Below, piece by piece: positions 40,201 to 52,304 of a stretch of DNA of 64,000 bases (the first letter of the stretch is position 1; each line of letters begins with the position of its first letter). A model generated the notes under the pieces. That model ran no database searches. It saw only the letters and a list, made by a program, of their open reading frames with translations, and was not told the DNA's origin. The translations under genes and the position numbers were made by a program. The stretch comes from Opisthocomus hoazin (lineage: Eukaryota; Chordata; Aves; Opisthocomiformes; Opisthocomidae), in NCBI RefSeq assembly GCF_030867145.1, contig NC_134436.1, positions 7,378,001 to 7,442,000 of the forward strand, given 5' to 3'.

Positions 40201-43200
40201 TGTTTTTTTGGAGAAGCACCACTTTGCTTCAAGTTCTTGGAAGTCATCTTTGTTTCTTCCTTACTTGGCAATCGAGTGAAAGCAGCTTCTTTTACTGAAG
40301 TATTTTTGCTGTCCAAGTACTCACAAGTAGTGTCCACTGGAATCTTCTCCCTCTTCTTTTTATTTTTAGTACCTTTAAGTAATTCTAAGAAAAAGGAATA
40401 TACTTTTTGTACACAAATGAAGCTGAATTTAACTTGTCTACCAACATTTTCACAATTAAAACACATAAAGAGCATTTCACGTGACTGAAGACCTTGAAAT
40501 AATTCTTAACAGACAACCTACATCCCTTAAAGAATGTCCCTTTATATAATATATCAGCAAGTAAGTCTCCCAACAGAAGTTAGCTTGAACAAGAAGAAAA
40601 AAAAAAAAAAAATCTCTTTTTCCCCATCAACTCTACCTGTTTATCAAGGCTTTTAAGTAGATGCTCTGAACCACACGAATATGCTCAATTGTTTTATTTT
40701 CATTTTGGAGGCTCCTGAGGTAAGCTTCCACAACTAAGATTTTAAAATTAAATCCTTTGGCTATGGACATGTACCAAAACCTATTCACCCATCTGGATCC
40801 CCATTCATCTTCCTCCACAGGCTACAACCCCTTGTGCTACACCTCCCTTGTTTCTGCACACGCCCAGCTCTCAGCTGTTTGTCAGGTGGGCCTCTCTTGT
40901 GAAAACTTAATCCATGTTAATCTGAACTACCAAACAGTTTTTCCTCTAAATGCTTTGCACTTATTACCAAGCTTGTACCAGCTGCCTACATGCAGAAAGC
41001 TGATACTTCTCATCACGAGAGCAAAGCACCTGAGAGTTTGTTCCCACCCACTTCACTATGGTTATCTAGCTATACTCCATAAAGCCTCTGAACACTACAA
41101 CCTGCACTCTTTAGTCTTCCAAAATCAGTGTTCATATGGATATTGAAATAAAGTTCTTGAGCAAGGTAGTGCTTTACTATTTCAGTTCAGCAGTTTTTGG
41201 ACCAGGTTATTATCAAAAAGGCAGCCATGCAAACGTTAGTTTATATCTGGAACTAACCCAATGTCTTCCTGTTTAATGTCGTTCAACTTGTGAAGGTTGA
41301 GAAGACCAGATATTTATTTTTTTCTGTACGGAAAAGTAATATTTACCTTCAGGTTCGTATTTCATTTTTAGCTCATCCAGCATAACTCGCAAGTTCATAT
41401 TCTCACTCTGACAAGCTTGCAAATGCCTCTCATTTGTGAAGAGTTTCCTTTCAACCTCCAGAACCCTTTGGCTCTCATACAGGGCTTTCATCCTCTGCAG
41501 GGACAGTTCATTTTTCAAGGTTTCCGTTTCCTTGCTGGGGTGGAAGGAAAATTATAGTCACTCAGACTTGGTTTCTATTTTTTCAGTAAGGCAGCAGATA
41601 CAAAGTCAACTAAGCATTCAGTGACTTCAAATAGAATCCATATGTATACCCTAGTAGGCAATGAGAGAGACCTCTTCCAGCACAACAAAAGTTTTCGCTT
41701 GAACTTGACATAGAGCAGTGAGTTTAGTTACCAGAGACAGAACCCTTGTTAAACACAAAGTTGTATGCTGAACAACGCACACACACACATAGGTAACTGG
41801 TTTCAGAAACCTTCCCTAGCCTACAAATACACTACTTCATTGGGGTTTTTCTAGCCTGTGTATAAATTTGTATAACTATTTCTGTAGCTGACAACACAGC
41901 GTTACACACAAGGTGTTGCTCTAAGCAACCAACACAAAAATCACGATGTTAATACTCAAGTGCATGCCCTTGCCTGTTTCAGAGGCCATTAACTTCCGCA
42001 TCATAAGCACTGAATCAGCATTCCTCAGTGGTCCTAACATACTCAGACCAGGCCAGTTTCTCATAATGGCAACAACAGCGAGGTGACAGACTTCTCAGGA
42101 ATTCCCACTGCAGATCATTGCCTCCTGCTGGAAGGGCAATACTTTCATCCGAGGGCTTAAAAACAGTCCTGAGCCCAAACGCTACGGACTTTCTATTTAT
42201 TAGATATGGAATTCACTAGCCAAAGAACCCATCTCAACTAAATAGTTCTATAAAACATTTCACATCTGGCTCTTCTTAGAGGAGAAAAATATATGCAGTC
42301 TATAGACTTTTAGAAGCCTCATAAAGTTCCCTTACAGGTTGTTTTTAAGTTCTCAATTATCATGTATCTAGGAGTAACAATATTTCTGCAAGAAAGCAAC
42401 AGTAATATAAAACAGTTCTGCTGCCATCTTTTGCAACACTAAGTCAAACGACAAACAAAATGACTCTCAGTCCTATAACGAAGGCTCCACAGCACTAGAA
42501 GACAAGACAATGAGCATATTTGCACACGCAGTCAGTGGACTACATATAAACAGTGACAAAAAATGGGAGAATAAAACCAAGTAGCTAGACGATAAACAGA
42601 CTACAACCAGCTTCTAGGCCTCAGACCATTAAGTACTCACTTTGAGTTGTCAAGTTTCATTTGCAGTAAATCGGCATAGTAACCATCTTCAGACTCTCCT
42701 CCTTTTGAGCCAGTACTAGCTCTGGATTCTTCCATACTCTCATATAAAGTCTGATAAAGAAAAAGTGTCAGACTGTCAAACAGTGACCTCTTAGAAGCAT
42801 GTCAGCTTCTTCCTTAGGTGAAGTTTTCCATGCATTGATATGGATAAGCCTCATCATACAGGCATTTAAACATACAAGAGAGCTCAGCTGCTCTGAGTAC
42901 TTCCTCACTGGTTACAAACGTCAAATTGTGAAACTGCCTGTTCTCTCTCCCTCACTGCGAAAAAAGAAATAAAAAACCAAGTTCTCAACTCCAGAAGGCT
43001 TTCAAACAGCACCGCAGAACAGTTGTCTTCCTTTTTACTTGAGAATACAGGATAATTAACCTACAGGCAATTTGTTTCAGCCTTTATTTTTAGGCTTCAG
43101 CAGCTGCACCCCAAAAGACTACAAGCCATGTTAATCAATAGCCAAAATCTCAAAATCAGTTACATCTTTTAGATGAGAAAGTTGGTTCATAGCAAAGATG

Positions 43201-46200
43201 CCATAAACGCAGTAAACTTTCTATAAAATACCTGATTAACATGTGACATTATGGGGGTTTTTTATGTTTTTTTCTGAACAAGCAGTACTCAGATTTCATA
43301 CTGTCCCACAGATCTCATAGGCTTCTGTCAGTCACTGACTACAGGTACTTTTGATGGTTATTTGAATCAATCATTTTATTTCCTGATACTACTTCTTTAT
43401 GGCATCAAGACAAAAATAAATACTGATCAAGCTTACACGTGACAAAACTGGTAAAGCAATCAAGATGTCTCAATTGCTTCCTAAAATGGGTTAAGCCTAG
43501 CTTTATGCCACTTTGGTTAAAGGCAGACTAGATGATGCTGTCCTGGAAAGTGTAATCCTAATGAATAAGCTGATACACTTAAGTTTACATTCCAAAGCTG
43601 TGATAAGAAAGGGCCAGACAAGTCCCTATGTAAGAACAGCTACAGTTTTTCCACTCTGTATACACACAGACATCAGTAACATCACAATAGTGCATACAGG
43701 TGTTCTCATGGATTTCTCAGCTTCCGAAATTTTGACAAGATGCTCTGAAGCTGCATAAGAGGACTGAAGAAAGTGCTTTACAAGGATGATTAAGCAAATC
43801 AGTTTTTCTAGAAAAGAGCATGCTTCAACTGCAAAGTTAAGACATATTAAGGAAATACATATCCAAGAAATCCAATATAGTTGAGAGAGCAGAAAGTCAT
43901 CAAGCATAAGCACACACAGTAAAAATGTGAAAGGGCTGCATCTTCCAAGAGAAAAATCAGATGTCATAGCTCAGTGAACTGTGACCAAGTAATCAAATTC
44001 AAAGACTACAGGTAACTATGTAACATATGAAGGTGCTACACACAGAAACCCAGAAAAGATTGTTTCTCCAAAGCTGGGACTGGGTGCTGTAGAACTTTCT
44101 GCTTCTCTGAACTTCAGGAGTCTATGTTCTCCAGCTGTAACATGGCCCTTTGGTCAAATAAAGGTTTGAGTAGCTTTTGGATCCCTTTTCAAACCTGAGC
44201 ACAGATCGCAGATAGTTTTCATAATTCTTATTCTTATGAATTAACTTCCAATTATGACTTTTCCACTTAATTATAGACTACATACCTTAAATTTTTCTAA
44301 CTGTCTCACTTTCATAAGAAGATCTTCTATCTCACCATTCTTTTGTTCTAACATCGACTGTAAGCGTTCCAGCTGCTCAAATTCTGCCTGAGAGCCTTTA
44401 ATCTGTAGCAGTGTAGCCATTTGCAGCTGGAAAAAAAGTAAAAAAAAAAAAGCTTTACAACAGATACTGGGTTAAGTGACTGAAAATCTCAGTCTCTTAT
44501 CCAGAAGAGTTAAGGTACTCGAGCCTTGTAATTCTAAACCTGAATACAGAAGCACACTGGATGCTTAAACTCAGCATTCTTCACAACACAGTCTTTACAA
44601 TTCTCACCACAGGTTGACACAAACTCTTTCAGACAGTGGAACACTTACTGAACAGAGTAGTCCTAAGGTGTCGTATCTTTCTTTGTATTGACTAAGGAAC
44701 CCATAAATACACTGTCAAGGACACACCATTTTCATTCAAACTGTAAACACCAAGTCAACTAGAACCAAACTACAGTCCAGGCTTGTTTATCAGAGCTAAA
44801 ATGCATCCACAGAGAATCTCTCACATGGGAAAAAACACTCCAGTTCATCAACAAGTTCAAAAACCCTTCTCTCACCCCCAATTCTGAGGTATAGGTAAGA
44901 CAAAATTTGCCGTCCATAATATTAATCCAAGAAGTTCTGTGAAGTTCAGCTTTTTCTAGTCCTTCAGTGGAACACCTCCTTTCAAGCACAGGAACAAGCT
45001 TTCTCATTACATGAGAAGTTTATCAAAGAAAAGTCTTGCATTTACAGCAGATTTTTCTGATGCTGTTAACATAATAATATCACAGTACAAGGGCCTTAAT
45101 ACATTCAGTTAAAAGTGACACAGGAGACATTTAAACAACTGGAGAAACAATATGAAATGCAATAATGGAAAGACGTAACAGGGTGTTAGCCATAACTGTA
45201 GCATTTTTACCACTCTAGGCAGTATGGATAAGGTAACACTGCAGAACACAGAGAAAGCACGGGAAAGGATCAACTGAATCAAATTAGACTACAAATCAAC
45301 AGAGAAAGCGAGAAAAAAGCGTTTACCCTATGGCATCTCCTACACCAAGTAAAGGATATTGATGATGCTGTACATAGACTAGAGCTAAAGAAAGATTCAA
45401 TCTCCTCGTCCTCATAGCTTCTACAGCACAAAAGAGAGGCAAAATTTTAACCCTCACCAGCTGACTAAAACTATCCTTACATTTCCCAAGCATACAGACA
45501 CCTAACCTTTTCCCCTTTCACTTAAAAGCCCACTCACTAACTGTCAGAATTGTAAATTGCAGTTGATCTGCAGAAAAATAAAGAACGGAGACATTAAGAA
45601 ACTGGAAGGGATACTGTGGGTGTGGAAAATACACTGGACAAGGTATAACTTTCACAGCAGCACTGCTGACATTCTGTTCAGGAGTCAGATCTTCAGAAGT
45701 CATCAGTAAATACCACATTCAGATATTCTGACAACTACAGCTGCAGCAACAGTTAACTACACTGTGGACATAAGTTGCCGAATAAAGAGATCAGTTAGTC
45801 ACAGACTGAGCTTTAACACATGGCACCACAATGCAACACAGAGCATCCCAGAACAGAGAGGATCCTAACAGGGATCTCAGATGGCAGCTTAAGCAAATCA
45901 ACTGTCCTAACAAACTGCTTACCTCCAATATTGATATTTGGATGAAATTTTATGAGGACAAATGAGTACGAATTGAAAATCCAAATAAAAACATTAAGTA
46001 GTAGAACTGGCACACCAATTTGCCTCAGTTCTTGGTGAAAATCTTCAGTATTTGGAATGTTTCTTGTACCATTCAATCAGTATGACTGACTGACCCTCAC
46101 ATCACAAGGAGGAAACTTCTGAAGAAACCGATCCTATTCAATCATTTTAGTCACTTAAATCTTTAGCTCTCCAGGTCAAAATTTAGTAAAAGAATTTCTT

Positions 46201-49200
46201 TGCTGCATCAGTAGCTCTTTTCTGGTCCTTTAAGAACATAGTTTCAATTATATTCAACTTAATCCTCCACAAAAGCTAGGTAACACAAACCTCTATCTTC
46301 ACTGTTACTCATTATCATAACTTTTGATGTTTAAGAACTCTTCTCCAACTGCATGATCAAGTACTTGATCAAAATGAGAGGACCCACTCTTGTGTTGGAA
46401 AAATCAGAAGATGAGCATGGAAACACCTGGCAGTTTTGCAGCTTCCCCTTGACATTAATCTTGTAAATCAGCTTCTGCTAACTAGCTCTCACCAGTGTTA
46501 ACCAACATGCTCCCATCCTATGGAGGTGGAGCCTAATGACTTGTTCTTGCACTGAAGATAGGGAGAAGCAAGAAAAATATGGACAAACAAAAACAAGAAG
46601 TCAACCCAGATGGGAAAAAAAACCCCAATGTGATCAGCGGACAGGGTACAAGCCTGCCCTTTTCTTTACTTTCATTCCTGACAGCCACAGTTCATACACA
46701 AACAAACGATTCATGTAGTACGAGAAATAGAAAAAGCAGTTGTCAAGACAAACTGAACAGTAGGTTGACTGACAGCAGTCGTATTTTATTTTTATCCCTT
46801 CAACACCTGCTGCTAAAGTAAGCAAACATAGTGCTTTCAGCATAACTTGGAGCTCTAGGATAAAGCAGTAACACTAGAAGCAATAGAAAAATGCTGAAGT
46901 ACCATAAAAGTCCAATAGCACAATGACATCTCCCTTGGTTTTTTCTCCCATTTCCCCCCCCCCAGACTCCTGTACCACATTTAAAGGACAATCAAATCCC
47001 CTAGCCTGTGTACTAAAGCATTGCCCTATCAGGCCCCAAGGAAACCCTGCAGTATTACAGTAACGGTCATACCTTCATTCTTTGCAATTGTTCTCTAGTG
47101 AATGCATGCTGTTTTTGTAGTGACTGATATTTTACTTTCACACTGATCAGCTGTCGTTCCATTTCTGCCCTACGGTCCTCCACCTACAGAACATTGTTAA
47201 CAATTATTACTATGAAAATTATAACACTTGTTGTCACTTGGATGATGAGTTTTACAAGGTATTACCTAGGAACTGATGTCGGTTCTGCAAATACCGCTCT
47301 TCCAGCAACAACACTTGAAAATATGCGCTATTGTCATTACCTTTGCGATAAAAGTGAGTAGACGGTGCTGTGGCAGTTGAAGCCAAATCAATGAAGTGCA
47401 ACAGATTTTTCTTTTGGTATCAAAATAAAGTAACATTTCATATGCTTCAGTGCTGCTGTAAAATAGCTTTTTTTCCATTGGCATCAGAAGAAATAGCTAA
47501 AAAAAACAACAACTGTGTACCAACTCAACCCATTCCCCGGGTCTTGTCAAAAAATAAAATAACTTCATATGCCTTTAACAGCAGCTGAACTCTTATTCAA
47601 AAACTAATTCAAAAACTCTCCCAAATACTCAAACATGCAGCCATTTTCAACACGTTTTTATAAGACAGCATTTATCAGCACCTTTTAGTATTTCACATAC
47701 TATCTTCTGCATTAAAGAAGGCTTAGCAGCCAAACAAAACTATTTAGAGCTAAGAGCTGCAGACAGAGCTGTTATGAATGCTCAGTCCCATCTCCTGTCT
47801 TGCTAGCCAGGTAACTTTAAGTGATTCCATTAACTTTACTACCTCCTTAGCTTCAGAGCGTGCATAAAAACTTTTTTCCATGGGTCAGTTCCTAGACAGT
47901 TCAACAGTGAATTAGCGTTTGAGGAATAGAGATTCATGCTGGCCAGATCAGTTACAGATAACCTACTATTTTCAATGCAATACTTGAAACAAAACTTTTG
48001 AAATATTTCTTCTCTCCTCTGTATATTCTCAGGTATCTGTGGCATAATTGTACCTCAGCAAAGAGAGAATTGCCTTTACTTGTAGGGTCCAAAGATTGCT
48101 GCACTGCGTGATCCAGCTGAACCTGAAGATCCCGATTAGCTTCACAAGCTTTCTAGATTAAAGCAGAGAGGATATTAGTCATTTAAGCATCTGATGTACT
48201 GCATATATGAATTTAATCAGATCGTTTTAACTCTCTTTCATTTCCTATGCCTTTAGCACAGATTATATGATACTGCACTACTTAACCGTGCATACAGCTC
48301 TAGTCAGTAACAGACAATCAATTTTGTTTCCACTAAAAGAGTTAATATTCCACTTGCTCTTCAGGACAAGAGCATAACTAAAACTTTTAAAGGAAAACTT
48401 TGCTGTTTATCAATTGGATTAATGGTATTGAGACTATTAGCCTTGCTGTGCTAGTTAGTCACAAAACCCCTACTCCCCAGTACAAAATTTTCCAAGGCAT
48501 TCAATTGGAAACTTGAAATAAAAATGACAACTGTATCAGTGACATGCGAGCAGGTCTTGTTAGAAGGCAGAATACCACTATGCAAAGGATCTCCATACAC
48601 AGCCTTCTACGAAAGAATGCCAATATAGAGAGTATTTAAAAACAAACGACACCAAACATGACCAGCCAATACCCCTTTTTTCACTCTGCCTTATCTTTGT
48701 CCCCCCCACCTGAGAACTCTCTCAAAACTCTGCTTTCACTGAAAAGCTAGCACCACAACTTGTGGAATTCGGGGATTATCTACCACTGCTGAATAAAATT
48801 AAGAGAATACCTCTAATGCATTACAGTAAGAAACAACTTCTTTTTCCCTCTCTTCTTTTTCTCCCTGTAGGCGCTCCAGCTGATTACGTAAGTTACTGTT
48901 TATGAGTTCTAATTGTTCTTTACTGTACTGCAGTTCATTCAGCTTTTCTTCAACATTGGCCTAAACAAAAAAAGACAGTCAGGTATGAAATAAGAAGTTT
49001 ATAAAACAATTCCACACAATGCAGCCCCAACCGAACCAAACAGGTCTGTTAGTAGTAATGACTTCTAATACAACATATTATCTTGAAGAAGAGGTTGTAT
49101 TAAATTCTAGTTACTAAGGCTATTATTTTTTCCTGCACATACTCACTTAATAGTAAGCCAATCATAAGGTAGCAATATACACAACGCATCTAAAAAAGTG

Positions 49201-52200
49201 AGCAAGAGCACAGAATTTTATCTCCAACAAGCCTACATTCCTAATAATTAAGTACTAGTCACACACCTTCACACTTTCTAGTTCAGTGAGTTCTATCTGA
49301 AGATTGAGCATTTCTGAAGACATGGTCTCATGTACACGTTCAGACATCATACGTAGTTCTTCTGACTTGGCGGCAATTATTTCCTTCTGATGATCCACTT
49401 TGTGTCTCAATTGTTTCTCCGATAGTCGCGTTTCATCTAGTTCTGCTTTCAGGTTCTCCAGCTTAAAGACAGTTGACAACTGAGTAGTACCATTTTATTA
49501 TTAATTCTTGAACAGCACAATACTTTTGACTCCATTCTGATTACAGAAAACATCCTAGAAATACAACTTAAGAATAAATTACCAAAACAAGCTTTGAAAT
49601 TTAATATAATTTGCAACGTAACTATGCAGATGTTTGTTAAAAAAACCAAACAAGTTCCTACACGTTATAACTATTCATCAGATCTATTTTGGCAGTAAGC
49701 GTGCAATTATGAGTTAAATACAAATTCTTTAAAGTGGTATCAGCAATATTTTAGCTGTATATTAGTTGCCAAACCTTGTTTTTAAGGTCACTGATTTCTT
49801 GTCCGTAGACTCTGGTGAGCTGCTCTTTCTGTGTATCCAGTTGCATGTTTTGCTGTTGCTTAAGGGAATCGCATTCAAAACTCAAGCTTTCCAACATTCG
49901 ATTCTTGAGTTCAATTTCTCTCTGAAGAGAGTATTTCTCTTGTTCAAATATCTAAAAGAAATAACATACTAATAAATCTAGATGAAATATTCATGAATGC
50001 TTGGGGAACAACACACTCAATACTGGCTCAGAACCAACAGACTAAATGCCTATAAACTGGTAGCTCATTCAACTTTTTGTTGACGTCTCAATTAGGGAAT
50101 TGTCATACCCACGTTTTTTTAAAAAACAAAACAAGAAAACCCATAAACCTGCCCTGCATTTTTATGACTTGTTTGGTTGTGTAGTGTTCTCTTCATCAAA
50201 AATGTGCATTTCTTTGCACCCAACACGAAGGGCATAGGCATCTTCTCTGCAGGCGTAACAAAGCAGTCTAGTGAGAGCTTACATGTGCTTTCTACCACCA
50301 CAGAACCAGCTTATGCTAGAAATTATTACAGTCCATCAAGCATTCCCCTACTGCAGAACAAGTGGGTTCAATGTCTAGTCAAGACAATGTCAATGTCTAC
50401 TGTTTCATAATAAATCCCATCAACCCTTCCAGACTGAAGAATGACTTTTTAACCAGCTTCCCTCTACGCCCAGTTGTATACGTTTGCCAGTTATAAAGGG
50501 CAGCTTCATTTTACTCAATTCAGCCAGCAACTAAGGAGAAGACATAAAAAATAAAAAAGGAGAGTCTCAAAAGCAGAAAAGGTAACTACCAAGACCAAAT
50601 CTGTCTAAAGGCGCGTGATTTTTTTTTTTAATAAACTAACTCTTAAAACACAAACCAGAATTTAAAAAAGGAACATAACAAAACTATAAGAAAGCTGTCA
50701 GGTGTGAAACTGACCTCTGTAGCCTAGACAGCAGCTTATCAAGGACAGGCTTAGCTCTCAAATATACAGGGGACAACTTTTAAACCAAAGATAAAGACCA
50801 TGTGCAGCAGAGGTTTGGGAGTGTGCTACCGGCCAGACCCAAGAAAGGCAAAAATCTAACATGATGTGTCTACACTGACTTTTACAGAAGAGTACCCAAC
50901 TTTTTCTGAAAGACTCTTGTGCCTACTGTTAGAACTTACACTGAGTTCATGGCAATTGCTGTGGCTTTAGATTCCAAAGAGGAGAACCACAGATTCAAAA
51001 GCTCAAAAGTATCTGTTGGATAACCCCTGTTCCCACACATGATGTTATTCTACTGTATCAAAGCACATAATTCTTTCCCTCTGCCCTTGGAATGTAAGTT
51101 ACTAATTGATCTGGTTCACACAAGCTTAGCTCCTGACTTTGCTCCAGGCTATAACACAGGGTCACAACCTGTGGATGCAGTTTCACAACACAGGAACTAC
51201 CATCTCAGGTTATCAGCAGAGAAGGATGATGCTGCCCTGCCTGCCTTATCACTTGTGCTTTCCAGCTGCCTCTCTTGAACTAAGCTTACTAATGGCAAAC
51301 TGATCAAAATGAGTTATCAGTGGTCATTCAGAATAGCAGGGTGCTACAACTCTCCAGCTGATAAAAAAACCAAACAAAATAAAACAAACAAACAAAAAAA
51401 TCACCAACAAAAACTACAACAAAACCACAAACATTTTTACTCTATCACAAGAGAAGGGATGGATGAACAGGCAGAAACAGACTAAATGAAGAGAAATCAT
51501 GTATCTAAAGCATGGATTGACTGAAGATAAACAAATATCAAAATTAAAGTGTTTATGAGAAGTGGAAGAGATTTTCCTGATAGGAATTTTCTTGAACAAT
51601 TACTAAGAAGAAAACTGATTGACTAAGTATCTCCATATACACGACCCTCTTTTCTGAGCTGTAAGGTAATTCCTAATAAATTCAGAATCCCTTGGTATGT
51701 AAAAAATTTGAAACCTTCATTACAGAAGAAATCAATTTTACAGTCTTGCTGCTAGCATTCTTTTTACAGCTTTAGGTGATGCAAAGCTTACAGGGAGAGC
51801 ATACATAAATGAATTACTAAACATACCTAAAACACAGTCTGAAACAAATTTACTTTAACACTTACTATTCATTTTACATTCAAGGCAATTAATGCTACAT
51901 GGTCCTGAAGGCTTAATGCATAATTAGCTATGAAACACTGTCCCAGTTAGAGAAAATTATGCTCAGTATCTTCACACAGAGATAAAAAGCCCTCTCTACA
52001 AATGTTTATATTAAAAAGGTTTATTAACATTAATCTAGACACTAAAAGACATTTAAAACACCTGTGACATTCGGGAAATAGTTAAAACAAAGTTCTTGAC
52101 TGCTTTTTTTACTCAAAGTTTAAAACCTCACCTCAGTTTTCTCAGTCAATTCACGGCGTGTTTGATCCAGCTGATTTTGAACTTCACTTTGAGACTCCAA

Positions 52201-52290
52201 TAAATGCAAGCCATATTGTGCTGCCTTTCTTCGCTCATTCTCTGCTTCCTTGAGTTGGTGTCTAAGACTTAAAATGGTCTCTGTCTCCAT
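34075..52290 (-). CDS. SPDL1: SPDL1, protein Spindly (11 coding exons, complete)
   Basis: Spindly is a coiled-coil dynein-dynactin adaptor at kinetochores. It is recruited through the RZZ complex and needed for chromosome alignment and checkpoint silencing. Eleven minus-strand exons splice in phase to 608 codons plus TAA (human 605). Key residues sit at the human positions: CC1 box Ala23, Ala24, Gly27 (AAQYG, dynein light-intermediate-chain contact) and the Spindly motif Ser256/Phe258 in NSLFAE|VEDRR (dynactin pointed end). Heptad-rich coiled coils run from about residue 5 to 440. The tail is divergent but holds a KRVK-type basic patch, an SPKK CDK-like site and the C-terminal CAAX box CAQQ (Cys605), whose farnesylation targets human Spindly to kinetochores. 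The ATG has a strong context (A at -3, G at +4). No breaks were seen. Confidence 0.97.
34226..40038 (-). other. SPDL1: SPDL1 last intron (5.8 kb)
   Basis: It holds the LTR remnant ending at 37,070 and a short CA run near 37,667. At 38,550-39,000 lies another pyrimidine-rich stretch with chance ORFs. No additional coding exon is needed; exons 10 and 11 join in phase. Confidence 0.8.
36760..37070 (+). mobile_element. 3' part of an ERVL-type LTR (remnant)
   Basis: Its right end (GGGGGAGCGAGAGTAGCTGG, then GGTGGGCATCTGGCAGC and AACCCACCACA, terminating in CA at 37,070) resembles the end of a second avian LTR type. The preceding AGTCGGTTTTGCCCGTGAC also fits. The left boundary is not clear and no duplication was found. 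It lies in the last intron of SPDL1, antisense to it. Confidence 0.55.
40039..40384 (-). CDS. SPDL1: SPDL1 coding exon 10 (divergent tail)
   Basis: 346 bp, acceptor TTTCTTAG, donor CCCAG|GTCAGT. It encodes (E)LLKGTKNKKKREKIPVDTT near its start; KKR-E and PVD match human. Further on are SGASPKKHTLEAPP (a CDK-type SP-x-K site) and PERERKRVKTEDENHD (basic patch). Reading the exon past the donor gives a membrane-like, non-Spindly tail. Splicing to 34,225 restores the family C-terminus, so the donor is preferred. Confidence 0.92.
41347..41534 (-). CDS. SPDL1: SPDL1 coding exon 9
   Basis: 188 bp, acceptor CCCCAG, donor GAAG|GTAAAT. It encodes (N)KETETLKNELSLQRMKAL, then ESQRVLEVERKLFTNERHLQ and ends DELKMKYEPE. 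It is the last coiled-coil exon and strongly similar to human. Confidence 0.96.
42641..42750 (-). CDS. SPDL1: SPDL1 coding exon 8
   Basis: 110 bp, acceptor TTATCAG, donor TCAAA|GTGAGT. It encodes TLYESMEESRASTGSKGGE, then YYADLLQMKLDNS plus AA. The low-complexity acidic/serine section interrupts the coiled coil, as in human. Confidence 0.95.
42751..47072 (-). other. SPDL1: SPDL1 introns around coding exon 7
   Basis: Two introns (42,751-44,285 and 44,427-47,072) on either side of coding exon 7. They have AT-rich unique-looking sequence and no recognisable repeat or small RNA. The neighbouring introns at 40,385-41,346 and 41,535-42,640 are similar. Confidence 0.75.
44286..44426 (-). CDS. SPDL1: SPDL1 coding exon 7
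   Basis: 47 codons, acceptor TTTTCCAG, donor AAG|GTATGT. It encodes LQMATLLQIKGSQAEFEQL, then MLEQKNGEIEDLL and ends RQLEKFK. Coiled coil. Confidence 0.96.
47073..47183 (-). CDS. SPDL1: SPDL1 coding exon 6 (Spindly motif, second half)
   Basis: 37 codons, acceptor TTCTGTAG, donor AAG|GTATGA. It encodes VEDRRAEMERQLISVKVKY and ends REQLQRMK. It continues the conserved motif SLFAE-VEDRR. Confidence 0.96.
48054..48152 (-). CDS. SPDL1: SPDL1 coding exon 5 (Spindly motif, first half)
   Basis: 33 codons, acceptor AATCTAG, donor GAG|GTACAA. It encodes KACEANRDLQVQLDHAVQQ, then SKGNSLFAE. Ser256 and Phe258 of the Spindly motif fall at the 3' end, so the motif is split across the exon junction. Confidence 0.96.
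48811..48960 (-). CDS. SPDL1: SPDL1 coding exon 4
   Basis: 50 codons, acceptor TTGTTTAG, donor GAG|GTATTC. It encodes ANVEEKLNELQYSKEQLEL, then GEKEEREKEVVSYCNALE. The EKEEREKE-VSY-NALE stretch is shared with human. Confidence 0.96.
49267..49461 (-). CDS. SPDL1: SPDL1 coding exon 3
   Basis: 65 codons, acceptor CTTTAAG, donor AAG|GTGTGT. It encodes LENLKAELDETRLSEKQLR, then SEELRMMSERVHETMSSEM and ends ELTELESVK. Nearly collinear with human, and in the coiled-coil core. Confidence 0.96.
49775..49951 (-). CDS. SPDL1: SPDL1 coding exon 2
   Basis: 59 codons, acceptor CTTTTAG, donor AAG|GTTTGG. It encodes IFEQEKYSLQREIELKNRM and ends GQEISDLKNK; coiled coil. The donor GTTTGG is weak compared with the other introns of this gene. 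Confidence 0.95.
51361..51433 (+). repeat. A/C-rich low-complexity tract
   Basis: An imperfect run of CAAA/AACAA units in the SPDL1 intron before coding exon 2. Simple sequence, no other signal. Confidence 0.7.
52132..52290 (-). CDS. SPDL1: SPDL1 coding exon 1 (start codon, CC1 box)
   Basis: 53 codons beginning METETILSLRHQLKEAEN and ending TEKTE, donor GAG|GTGAGG. It contains KAAQYGLHLLESQ with the CC1-box alanines 23-24 and Gly27. The exon extends upstream a few bases as UTR to an acceptor TAG, probably at 52,304/52,305, which has only a weak pyrimidine tract. Confidence 0.96.
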
Positions 52291-52304
52291 TTTTCTTCCT
52301 TTTG

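Larger units (their letters stand above)
47184..52131 (-). other. SPDL1: SPDL1 introns between coding exons 1 and 6
   Basis: Introns 47,184-48,053; 48,153-48,810; 48,961-49,266; 49,462-49,774 and 49,952-52,131. Apart from the A/C-rich tract at 51,361 I see nothing to annotate. Confidence 0.75.

Noticed and set aside
43513..43580. Possible CR1 tail (GCAGACTAGATGATGCTG)
   Set aside because: Only a short similarity to the CR1 3' end; the diagnostic GGTCCCTTCCAA block is absent.
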